DNA of 41,102 bases, taken from Aurantimonas sp. 22II-16-19i (lineage in GTDB: Bacteria; Pseudomonadota; Alphaproteobacteria; Rhizobiales; Rhizobiaceae). How positions within the stretch are numbered: position 1 is the first letter of the stretch; each line of letters opens with the position of its first letter. The position numbers and the translations under genes are program-made. The stretch spans positions 1-41,102 of the forward strand of contig NZ_AQQS01000047.1 of the NCBI RefSeq assembly GCF_002088275.1, given 5' to 3'. Shown piece by piece: positions 1 to 6,417 of the stretch. The notes under the pieces were generated by a model. That model had not been told where the DNA came from. It searched no databases and saw nothing but the letters and a program-made list of their open reading frames with translations.

Positions 1-38
1 GGCGCGTTGGAATCCCCAAAGGGATGCTTTTGTCTCGG

Positions 39-317
39 TTAATCCACTAGTGTGTCGCTGAACGTCAGAGTGCCGTTGTTCTTCGACGCCAGCGGACGGT
101 CGAAGGAATGGCCGACCAGCAGGTGAATTTCGGCTGGAGATTCTAGCGAATAGCTGAAGGCTCCCGGCGCGAATTGCTCTTTGCGCGGCCGTCCGGTTTT
201 GCCGCCGTCCGAAAGCGTTGCCTTGCTCCTGTACGGAAAGCGCCCGCGGATGCGGCGCCCCCCTTTCCGGGAGGCCCGCAGTTCAAGCGTCGATCCTTCG
301 AGGCCGCCGAAGAGCAT
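39..317 (-). CDS. HK97-type prohead protease, C-terminally truncated
   Basis: This 92-residue product matches the N-terminal half of HK97-family prohead proteases (peptidase U35), which trim the scaffold domain of the capsid protein during head maturation. The visible core is the GRFPY segment near residue 26, the APGAF segment near residue 51, and LLVGHSFDRPLAS near residues 66-78, whose His is the expected catalytic histidine. Family members usually run about 150-220 residues, with the catalytic Ser some 50 residues further on. Here a TAA stop at 39-41 ends the frame right after the GTLTFSDT segment, so the Ser is missing. Neither other frame between 1 and 60 continues the family pattern, so this looks like a junction rather than a simple frameshift. 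The start overlaps the capsid stop as TGATG, which implies translational coupling. The gene lies after the capsid gene, whereas the usual order is protease then capsid. The identity is fairly sure; the function of the fragment is doubtful. Confidence 0.7.
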   Translation of the reverse strand: MLFGGLEGSTLELRASRKGGRRIRGRFPYRSKATLSDGGKTGRPRKEQFAPGAFSYSLESPAEIHLLVGHSFDRPLASKNNGTLTFSDTLVD

Positions 318-1588
318 CAGGAAGCCTCGATCTCAAGGCCGGTGATCAGTTCAAGCTGACCGGGCCGCGCTACGGTGACGTCTGCCGTAGTGAGAGCGGT
401 GATCCGCAAGCCGCCCGACTGCGCATCGGTGTACGGATCGCGGATAAGGTCCACGCCGCCCCACACGCCAACGAAAATCGGCGCCACGCCACCGGCTCCG
501 GTGGTGAGCAGCGCTTGTGTTTCAAGCGGATCGCCGGACGGCGCCGCCAGCGCATTGCTCGACATGGCGATGTTGCCGGCCGGAATGTTCTTGAGCAGGC
601 GATCCCACTCGCTAACGGCCGTGCCTTCGATCAGGGTATCGTCGAGCAGCGCCCATAGTTCCGGCCGGATCAGGCCCCTCACTGCGGCGGGGGAGCCAGC
701 CGCATTCGCGGTCATGAAGCGCACCACAGCGGCGCGAAGCGCCGACCAGGACGCCAGCGCGGCAGCATCCGTGCTCGTGATGCCGTAGGTGCCGGCCCCG
801 GTGATGACGCCAAGCGGCTGGCCGTTGGCGCCCGTGCCCTGGAAAATCGCCTTGTCGAGCGCGGCGGCGATTGCCGAATTCATGTCCCGGCGCACCGCCT
901 GCTCCAGCGCCGCGCCCGACTGTTTCATCGTCTTGCGGGTAATGCGCATGGTGATGCCGAGATTCTGTTCCGGCTTCAGGGCTCGGTCGGTCGTGGCGAA
1001 GGCGGTTGGCCCCGCGACGTTGGCGGTTTCGCCATCGGCCCAGCCTGCCGACACGCTGGAGGTGACGACTGGCCACTCGGTCGCGCCACTGTCGATCGTG
1101 ATCATTTGCGCGCCCATGCGAGACGCCACGCTATCGGGAAACAACCTGTCGATGATCGGGCGCGTGGTGATTGGATCAGGCGCTCCGCTGGCGACGGTCT
1201 CTCCAGCGCGACGCTCCAGCGCCATCCACGGCACCGGGATGCCGCGATAGCCGCCATGTGATCGCATCTCCGCGACCACTTCGGCTGTTGCGCCGTCGAG
1301 CTGCCGGCCCTCGTCGAGCGCGAGCGCGACCTGACGAAGCTCGAACTTGCCGATCATCTCTGAGAAATCGCGTTCGGAACGAGTTTCCAACTCGCCCTTG
1401 GCATCTCGGCGTTCTGCATCCTCGGCGACAAGAGCCGCGCGATAGCGGGTCTCGTTGGTCCGGTATTCCGCATCGAGGGTTTCCATCGAGCGGGTTTCGT
1501 CATCGGTCGGGCTGTCCTTCCCGACAACGCCGGCGAGCGCCTGGCGAATCTCGCTTTGGCGCCGCTGGATTCGCACGGAATCAAGCAT
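317..1588 (-). CDS. HK97-fold phage major capsid protein
   Basis: The protein has 423 residues. The first about 110 are charged and helical, as in the delta/scaffold domain of HK97-type capsid proteins. The remainder has capsid-fold landmarks: a region around DRLFPDSVASRMGA, the stretch around RITRKTMKQSG, the LDKAIFQGTGANGQPLG loop, and a C-terminal part ending GLEIEAS. The start at 1588 is chosen because a GGAG ribosome site lies about 7 bases upstream; a longer open frame exists but runs through the HNH gene. The start overlaps the end of the HNH gene by 8 bases and the stop overlaps the protease start. The protein should form the head shell of the element, with the delta domain removed by the protease if that enzyme is functional. 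Family assignment is confident. Confidence 0.9.
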   Translation of the reverse strand: MLDSVRIQRRQSEIRQALAGVVGKDSPTDDETRSMETLDAEYRTNETRYRAALVAEDAERRDAKGELETRSERDFSEMIGKFELRQVALALDEGRQLDGATAEVVAEMRSHGGYRGIPVPWMALERRAGETVASGAPDPITTRPIIDRLFPDSVASRMGAQMITIDSGATEWPVVTSSVSAGWADGETANVAGPTAFATTDRALKPEQNLGITMRITRKTMKQSGAALEQAVRRDMNSAIAAALDKAIFQGTGANGQPLGVITGAGTYGITSTDAAALASWSALRAAVVRFMTANAAGSPAAVRGLIRPELWALLDDTLIEGTAVSEWDRLLKNIPAGNIAMSSNALAAPSGDPLETQALLTTGAGGVAPIFVGVWGGVDLIRDPYTDAQSGGLRITALTTADVTVARPGQLELITGLEIEAS

Positions 1589-1916
1589 TGGGTTTCTCCA
1601 TAGGTGCTTGGGGTTGCGGCGCGTTTCGCACCAGATCGCGCCATGCGCGGCGCTTCGGGTCGATCTCGGCGAGACCGACCTCGATTCGGGTTTTGCGGGC
1701 GTGACACGCACCGCAGAGCGTTTGAAGGTTCGATAGATCGAAGGCGAGTTCTGGCGCGTCGCGCACCGGCTTGACGTGATCGACTTCGAGCCGGCCGTTA
1801 CCGCCACACTGGACGCATTTCCAGCAATCCCGGCGCTTCGCGAGGAAGCGAACCGACTTCCAGCGCGGCGAGCGATATATGGCCGCTCCGGCCCTGTCGT
1901 AGCGTCTCAGGCCCAT
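1581..1916 (-). CDS. HNH endonuclease, phage packaging type
   Basis: This 111-residue protein carries a zinc-ribbon HNH nuclease domain: a CVQC pair, the LEVDHVKPV stretch with the catalytic His, a LSNLQTLCG segment with the Asn, and a final CHARKT. Such small HNH proteins are common beside large terminase genes in HK97-like phages, where they assist terminase cutting of DNA during packaging. Here the gene overlaps the terminase end by 10 bases and the capsid start by 8 bases, so it is embedded in the packaging operon. The start at ATG 1916 gives the usual compact length; the frame stays open further upstream, but that extension is Arg-rich shadow sequence. A packaging role is inferred from the family and the position. 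Confidence 0.87.
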   Translation of the reverse strand: MGLRRYDRAGAAIYRSPRWKSVRFLAKRRDCWKCVQCGGNGRLEVDHVKPVRDAPELAFDLSNLQTLCGACHARKTRIEVGLAEIDPKRRAWRDLVRNAPQPQAPMEKPNA

Positions 1917-3508
1917 GTCGCAGCCCTTTTCGGTCGGGCCGGTCTCGCGACCTGACGGGCGCCCTCGGCGACGGCGAGGACGGTGGCCGCCGCCGCGTCG
2001 ATCCGGCCGAGGGAACGGGCCTTCGCCAGCTTGTGATTGCCGGCGGGATCGACCAGCGTGATTGCATCGGAGAAAGCCGAGCGTAGAAGCAGCGAGGGCG
2101 TCGTCTTCACGCAACCGTCAAAGAGCGCGCGGCGAAACCGTTCGATGTCCTCGGCGCCGTCCTTCCAGCCGAAGCCCCGCCAGATGAACGGCACGCGAAG
2201 GTTTGCCTTTGCCATGGCTTCGGAAAATTCGGCATGGCGGAATCGGTCGCCGACAATGCAAGTGATCGCCGCCCCGTCCGCGATCCTCGCGACCTCGGCG
2301 AGCCATGGGCCGGGCGGGACCGTGTTCGAGCCCATCACGGTCAACTCGCCGCGTTCCTGCATTTCCGAGTAGCGCCGTCCAACTCCGTCAGAGGCGCCGC
2401 GATCGGCGAGCGATGGAGTCGCGGGGAATGTGCCGAACGCCTCCAGCCGGCCCGTCTGTGGCCAGTAGAATGCCGCTGCCGACATGGACCGGGAACCGCC
2501 GAGATCGACACCAAGGATGCACGGCCCGTCACGCTCCGGCATGGCGTCGGGCGCGACCTCGGCGGAAAGCCATTCATCGACGGTGATCAGAACCGACCGA
2601 TCTTCGGTCGAGACACGTTCGTTGCGATTGAGGTTGCGATAGGATGAGAGCGCCGAGCCGCCGCGTGCGATGGCGCGCCTAGCTTGCGCCTGGAGCCATT
2701 CGAGACTCGCACCGATGCCCTCGCTTGCGCCGGGATTGGCAATGAGAAGCGAATCCGCGTCGTCAGCCGGGAGGCCGAAGGGTGGACGATGCTCTTGCAC
2801 GAAGGTGCCGGCCGGAGGTTCGTCCAGCCATCGGCTGAAGGTGTTCGCATCGTCCGGCGCCGAGGTCGAGATGATCAGCGCCTTGCCGTTCCTCTTGCCG
2901 AGGCCCGACAGGATAGCGTTCTCCAGCGTGTCGCCCTTGTCCCGCTCCCACGCCGCCCGCTCGTCCAAGATGGCCAGCGTCGGCGCGCCGCCGAGGATCG
3001 AGCGCCCATCGGCCGCAATACAGCGAGCAAGCCCGCCGCCCTTGTCGGGATATTCGACCTCCAGCCGGGAGCCTCGCCGGATGATGAATTTTTCCCGCTT
3101 GGCCTTCGGCAGGCTTTCGACGAAACCAACGATGAAGTTGAAGGCGGTCTTCGCCTGATCGCGGTTTCGGGCCGCAAGCAGGATCTCCCGCTTCGGCTGC
3201 CGGTCCCATTCGCCGAGAAGCGCGCCGAGAGCGAGGCCCGCCGCCAGCGCCGTCTTGGCATTGCCGCGACCGATCGAGAGCACCGCAACCATGTTCGCCG
3301 GATCGAGCGCCCCTTGTACGAACTTGCGCTGGAATCCGGCGAGCTTCAGCCGCTGCCCAGCCTTCGGCCCTTCCGGAATCTTCAGGGTTTCGAGGAACCG
3401 GATCGCTTTTTCGGCCGGCGATTTTTCGGGAGAGAGAAAGGAACAGCCCCGCTCCGCGTTGACCGGTTCCCCCCGCGCGCCCGGCATTGGGACCACTCTG
3501 GCAGTCAT
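1907..3508 (-). CDS. Phage terminase large subunit (TerL)
   Basis: This 533-residue protein is a packaging ATPase/nuclease. The ATPase part shows a Walker A-like SIGRGNAKTA at residues 78-87 and a Walker B LAILDE at 178-183, followed by the coupling segment LIISTSAP near 211-218. The nuclease half begins with ILGVDLGGSRS near 331-341, whose Asp335 is a likely metal ligand, followed by GDRFRHAEF and a final RIDAAAA segment. Length and motif order fit HK97-like terminases. It should cut concatemeric DNA and pump it into the prohead. Its ATG overlaps the stop of the connector-like gene (ATGA) and its stop lies inside the HNH gene. No portal gene lies between it and the capsid gene, which is unusual. 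Confidence 0.92.
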   Translation of the reverse strand: MTARVVPMPGARGEPVNAERGCSFLSPEKSPAEKAIRFLETLKIPEGPKAGQRLKLAGFQRKFVQGALDPANMVAVLSIGRGNAKTALAAGLALGALLGEWDRQPKREILLAARNRDQAKTAFNFIVGFVESLPKAKREKFIIRRGSRLEVEYPDKGGGLARCIAADGRSILGGAPTLAILDERAAWERDKGDTLENAILSGLGKRNGKALIISTSAPDDANTFSRWLDEPPAGTFVQEHRPPFGLPADDADSLLIANPGASEGIGASLEWLQAQARRAIARGGSALSSYRNLNRNERVSTEDRSVLITVDEWLSAEVAPDAMPERDGPCILGVDLGGSRSMSAAAFYWPQTGRLEAFGTFPATPSLADRGASDGVGRRYSEMQERGELTVMGSNTVPPGPWLAEVARIADGAAITCIVGDRFRHAEFSEAMAKANLRVPFIWRGFGWKDGAEDIERFRRALFDGCVKTTPSLLLRSAFSDAITLVDPAGNHKLAKARSLGRIDAAAATVLAVAEGARQVARPARPKRAATWA

Positions 3509-3861
3509 CGGCGCGCCTGGACGATGAAGAGCGCACCCGATGCGTCCCGTGCCGCGGTGATGACCTGATACGTCTCGCCGCCGACGGTGATGGTGTCCTG
3601 CTGCGAGGGTATGACGGCAATCGTCGTGACGAGGATCATCACCTTCACGTCGGTGACGCCTACCACTTGCCCGTCACGGTCAGCGTCGGAGTAGAGTTCG
3701 ATCCATCCACGCCCGGCATAGTCGACAGTCTCGCCCATGTCGTCGGGATCGTAGGGATCGCCCGGCATGGTGCGTGTGACTGTCACGTCGCGCGGGATGT
3801 TCGCATCCGTCAGCGCGTCAGTGACGATGGCAGCGAGTTCGCCTTCGAGGATCGAGACCAT
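3505..3861 (-). CDS. Small phage head-completion / connector-like protein
   Basis: This protein has 118 residues and no obvious catalytic motif. It starts MVSILEGELAAIVTDAL, then has an acidic turn around DPYDPDDMGE, and ends in beta-rich sequence around DTITVGGETYQVITAARD. Size, acidity and pattern resemble the short head-tail joining or stopper proteins of HK97-like phages that bind the portal ring. The stop overlaps the terminase start by 4 bases, so the two are probably co-translated. Connector genes usually follow the capsid gene; here it precedes terminase, another departure from the standard order. The family call rests on resemblance and context only; calling it a structural protein of unknown role would also be fair. 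Confidence 0.5.
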   Translation of the reverse strand: MVSILEGELAAIVTDALTDANIPRDVTVTRTMPGDPYDPDDMGETVDYAGRGWIELYSDADRDGQVVGVTDVKVMILVTTIAVIPSQQDTITVGGETYQVITAARDASGALFIVQARR

Positions 3862-3906
3862 GCCAACGGTATGCGGGAGCCGGCATGGTTCGTGCCATCG
3901 GGAGCT

Positions 3907-4116
3907 TCAGGCTGCTTTGGGGTTCTTTGGGGTTGCCCGGTTTTCGGCGCTGCGCATCCAGTCCGAAAGCTCGTCTTCGAAGGCGTAGAGCCGGCCGCCG
4001 GCCTTGTAGATCGGCGCATCGCTGTCGCGTGCCAGCGCATAGACGCCATCGGTCCCCATTTGCAGGAAACGCGCGATCCCGCCCGCTGTCCAGATGATCG
4101 GCAAGGGTGTCGTCAT
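3907..4116 (-). CDS. Small helix-turn-helix protein (excisionase- or small-terminase-like)
   Basis: This 69-residue protein has one winged-helix-like DNA-binding unit: TAGGIARFLQMGTDGVYALARD forms the helix-turn-helix, followed by a short wing (IYKAGGRLYAFEDELSDWM). This is the pattern of the AlpA/excisionase/MerR-like superfamily. The same fold occurs in small terminase subunits such as lambda Nu1. The element already has an AlpA at 5324-5527, and this gene sits just ahead of the packaging genes where terS is normally found, so a small-terminase role is a reasonable alternative to excisionase. A GAGGG ribosome site precedes the ATG. The HTH call is sure; which role is not. Confidence 0.65.
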   Translation of the reverse strand: MTTPLPIIWTAGGIARFLQMGTDGVYALARDSDAPIYKAGGRLYAFEDELSDWMRSAENRATPKNPKAA

Positions 4117-4126
4117 CGCGCTGCCC

Positions 4127-4774
4127 TCACTGCATCATGATCTGATCGAGGATGGACTGATCGAGCCGACCTTCCATCAGCATGGGCAAGGCCCGTTCAA
4201 CCTGCCTCGGCTGGAGATCATGGCGGCGAAGGAATGCCCTCGCCTCGCTGTCAGTCTCCGGGATCGAGAAGCATCCGGGCTGGCTTTCGCGCGTGCGCGC
4301 GTACGTGCGTGTAGGAGCTAACCTTTCTTCGTAGCGCTCTTCATCTGGCGCTGGTGCTGGTGGCCATTGGTTATCCATTGGTTCTGCCATTGGGGCTGCC
4401 ATGCGTTTGCTAATGGCATCCGCATTGGTTGTGCCATTGGGTTTGCCATCCTTTGACCATCGCTTGTCGGCGCCCTTCCGTCCGGCTGCGACCTTGCGTT
4501 CGCGCTTCTCGGCAGCATCCGCCCTCATCTCGTCGAGCTTCGGCAGACGCCAATGAGGCTCGAATAGATCGCAGATGCCGGAACGAACTTCCTCCCATCG
4601 ATCGGCACTGACGCCGGTGATCCGCATCAGCCGTGTGTCGTCGTTCGGCAGGCCGCCGTGCTGCCAGTAGTGCCGACGCAGCCGCTCAAAGGCTCCGAAC
4701 TCCTCGGGAGTGAGGTGGCCCGTCAAGGCCGCCTCGTCTCCGATGTACGTTTTCATCCACGCGAGGTCCGTCAT
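4127..4774 (-). CDS. DUF1376 (YdaU-like) replication-module protein
   Basis: This 215-residue protein begins with a DUF1376 domain: MTDLAWMKTYIGDEAA, then LTPEEFGAFERLRRHYWQ, then a pattern of small-loop and basic residues up to about residue 100. The domain is typical of phage and prophage replication modules (YdaU-like), next to or in place of primosomal proteins. A basic hinge (AEKRERKVAAGRKG) leads to a low-complexity Met/Ala/Pro part (residues about 115-140) and a C-terminal helical domain ending DQSILDQIMMQ. The start overlaps the upstream gene as ATGA. The low-complexity segment is encoded by regularly spaced CATTGG repeats, described separately. A role in replication initiation or loading is inferred from family context. 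Confidence 0.72.
   Translation of the reverse strand: MTDLAWMKTYIGDEAALTGHLTPEEFGAFERLRRHYWQHGGLPNDDTRLMRITGVSADRWEEVRSGICDLFEPHWRLPKLDEMRADAAEKRERKVAAGRKGADKRWSKDGKPNGTTNADAISKRMAAPMAEPMDNQWPPAPAPDEERYEERLAPTRTYARTRESQPGCFSIPETDSEARAFLRRHDLQPRQVERALPMLMEGRLDQSILDQIMMQ
4365..4440. repeat. Phased CATTGG repeats inside the DUF1376 gene (possible iterons)
   Basis: Five copies of CATTGG, most as CCATTGG, start at 4365, 4376, 4388, 4423 and 4435. Spacings are 11, 12, 35 and 12 bases, all close to multiples of one helical turn. A weaker CCATG-type copy sits near 4398. They encode the repeated Met-Ala-x-Pro-Met stretch. Origins inside a replication-protein gene are known, for example lambda ori within gene O. 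Origin function here is only a hypothesis; a peptide repeat would give the same pattern. Confidence 0.5.
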
Positions 4775-5013
4775 AGCGCCCCCGCATTGAGGCCGATCAG
4801 ACCTTCGTCAGAGAGTCGGCGCCGTTCGCGGTTCAACGCGCCCTCGGTTTCCACTTGAATCGTTTCAACCGGCTGACCTCGACGGTGAATACTGAGGACG
4901 TAGCCCCGGCCGTCCGGCTCGAATGTGAAGTGAGACTTTGCGCCGATCGCCTCGGTTGGGTTGGCGCGCTCGATAGGCTTCCTGCCGCGGGAAAGATCGC
5001 GAGGGCCGCTCAT
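4771..5013 (-). CDS. Conserved-type hypothetical phage protein, 80 aa
   Basis: I do not recognise this 80-residue protein. It is mostly polar, with a basic start (MSGPRDLSRGRKPIERA), a central part likely to form beta strands (FTFEPDGRGYVLSIHR) and a charged helix (ALNRERRRLSDEGLIG). There is no signal peptide, membrane segment or metal motif. It overlaps the gene before it (start 5013 against stop 5010) and the DUF1376 gene after it (stop 4771 against start 4774) by 4 bases each. That supports it being real and co-translated within the replication module of the element. Function unknown. Confidence 0.6.
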   Translation of the reverse strand: MSGPRDLSRGRKPIERANPTEAIGAKSHFTFEPDGRGYVLSIHRRGQPVETIQVETEGALNRERRRLSDEGLIGLNAGAL

Positions 5014-5327
5014 TCGCCGTCCTCCGGCTCGCCTTCGTCCTCGACGTTTATCTCGCCGTCAACAATGACGCCGCACGCGTAGCTCGCCGCGCCCTGGTGG
5101 ATCGTCTCCAGCCGACCGAGCGATGGTTCGTCGTCGGCGTCGTCTCGTTCTAGATCGTGCTGCCACCCGGCGTCAGTGTCGTGGCCATGCCCGCCAAGGT
5201 CGGGCTCGTCGTCGGCGCCGTCCTCAAGGTCCGGATCGCCGTCGAGTTCGTCGAGAAGATTGATCAGCGCCTCGATTCGCAATTCGATCTTCTGGCGCTT
5301 TTGCTGTCCAAGTCCCGTAACCATCAC
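5010..5327 (-). CDS. Acidic hypothetical phage protein, 105 aa
   Basis: This 105-residue protein is strongly acidic. After a short basic/helical start (GQQKRQKIELRIEALINLLDEL) it is dominated by Asp and Glu (DGDPDLEDGADDEPDLGG and an EDEGEPEDGE end). It has no recognisable domain. Similar acidic small proteins occur in early regions of Hyphomicrobiales prophages, but I cannot name a family. It overlaps the AlpA gene stop by 4 bases at its start and the next gene by 4 bases at its end, so it sits in a tightly coupled series. A DNA-mimic role is conceivable from the charge but nothing in the sequence proves it. Confidence 0.6.
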   Translation of the reverse strand: MMVTGLGQQKRQKIELRIEALINLLDELDGDPDLEDGADDEPDLGGHGHDTDAGWQHDLERDDADDEPSLGRLETIHQGAASYACGVIVDGEINVEDEGEPEDGE

Positions 5328-5527
5328 GCGACCTCACGGTTACGGTCGGCGATGCGGGCAACAATCCAGTCCTCGACCTCGGCCCGGACGAAAGCAACGC
5401 GCTTGTCTCCGAGAGGAACAGCCTTCGGGAACTTTCCGAGCCCGCGCCAACGGTTGATGGCGGTTCGGCTCAGCGAGGTCAGCCGGCAAGCGTCATTTAG
5501 ACTGATCAGGTGGGGGGTGTCGGGCAT
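5324..5527 (-). CDS. AlpA-family regulator
   Basis: This 67-residue protein (counted from ATG 5527) has the AlpA/MerR-like DNA-binding pattern: SLNDACRLTSLSRTAINRW as helix-turn-helix, the GKFPKAVPL turn, then KRVAFVRAEVEDWIVARI as wing and final helix. AlpA proteins activate excision or early genes of P4-like satellites, prophages and PICIs. ATG 5527 is chosen because GGAG lies 6 bases upstream; in-frame starts at 5539 and GTG 5584 lack a clear ribosome site. It heads the leftward run of replication and packaging genes, so it may switch that run on. It belongs to the same superfamily as the 69-residue protein at 3907-4116. Confidence 0.8.
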   Translation of the reverse strand: MPDTPHLISLNDACRLTSLSRTAINRWRGLGKFPKAVPLGDKRVAFVRAEVEDWIVARIADRNREVA

Positions 5528-5649
5528 CTGCCGCTCCATCTTTTGAGCGGCGGGTTTGACTATGCCGCTCGGGTTGAACGGCACTTGTGGTAAGCAGCGA
5601 CATGCGAGCTGTAGTCAGTCAAATCTCAGGTTTTCAGGCGACTTCTGTA

Positions 5650-6417
5650 CTACTTCCACGTTTGCGGCTCGACTTCTTCGAGAGCGACCCAACGCTTGAA
5701 GGCAGACATGGGATCTCCCGTAATCTGAAAGAACTCGAACGCATCGCGGAGGAAGTCGGCAAACGGCGAAGCTGGGTTTAGAGCCCTGCTAGGCGCCGGA
5801 GTCTCGGTCATATTTTCCCAGTAGCCTCGCAGGTTACCAACTGCGTGAACAGCTTCCCAGTTGATATTGCGCTGGTCAGGAACGTATTCGGCGGCACTGC
5901 GTGCCCAGCCTTCTAAGGCATCCAAGGCTTGAGGAAGGTTTTCATAATGATGTGCCGCATCAGCTATTGTAAGAAGGCAGTAATAAATTGATTTGGCGAC
6001 ACTAGCAGCATCCTCAGGATCGTCGCTCTCCAGATGCAGAGGGACGGTCCCGATACATGCTTTCGTCCCCCATATCGACCAGTCCGAAAGCGCTTCGATC
6101 GCTTTGCGAAACCGTTTCAAATCGGCCTCAAAGCTGTTTTTCTTTAGCGTTTCTGGCGGATTAAATTTCAATCCGTCAGTCATTGCTCCATGAACTCTTA
6201 TTGTCGCATGATCGTTGCCAATTATCCATGGTGCGTAACGTCCAAAAACGGCTTGGAAACGATAAAGCTTTTCGAGATCTTCTAATTTTCTTACATTTGC
6301 AAAAGAGTAGATTTTAGAATTTGCTTCCTCAAGCCACCTCCTGCGCGCATTTTCTTCCAGATTTTTTAGCTCTTGAAGCAACTCTGCCTTTCGAGCCTCT
6401 TCCGAAGGATCTAGCAT
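5650..6417 (-). CDS. Unknown cargo gene coupled to the integrase, 255 aa
   Basis: I do not recognise this 255-residue protein. It starts with a charged, coiled-coil-prone helix (EEARKAELLQELKNLEENAR) and continues as a soluble, mainly helical protein rich in Trp and Tyr (WSIWGTKACIG, SIYYCLLTIADAAHHYENL, GYWENM). No signal peptide, membrane segment, nucleotide-binding motif or nuclease motif is evident. Its DNA is visibly more AT-rich than the flanking genes, with runs such as ATTTTTTAG near 6361, suggesting a separate origin. Its ATG overlaps the integrase stop as TGATG, so it should be translated with the integrase. Position beside the integrase is typical of variable cargo genes in satellites and prophages, including defence genes; that role is inference only. 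Confidence 0.75.
   Translation of the reverse strand: MLDPSEEARKAELLQELKNLEENARRRWLEEANSKIYSFANVRKLEDLEKLYRFQAVFGRYAPWIIGNDHATIRVHGAMTDGLKFNPPETLKKNSFEADLKRFRKAIEALSDWSIWGTKACIGTVPLHLESDDPEDAASVAKSIYYCLLTIADAAHHYENLPQALDALEGWARSAAEYVPDQRNINWEAVHAVGNLRGYWENMTETPAPSRALNPASPFADFLRDAFEFFQITGDPMSAFKRWVALEEVEPQTWK

Noticed and set aside
12-36. Hairpin ATCCC/GGGAT followed by CTTTTG as a plus-strand terminator
   Set aside because: The stem has only 5 pairs, the T run is short, and no plus-strand gene is seen upstream within the window.
4360-4445. CATTGG repeats as a CRISPR array
   Set aside because: Repeats are only 6-7 bases with 5-base gaps and lie inside a coding frame.
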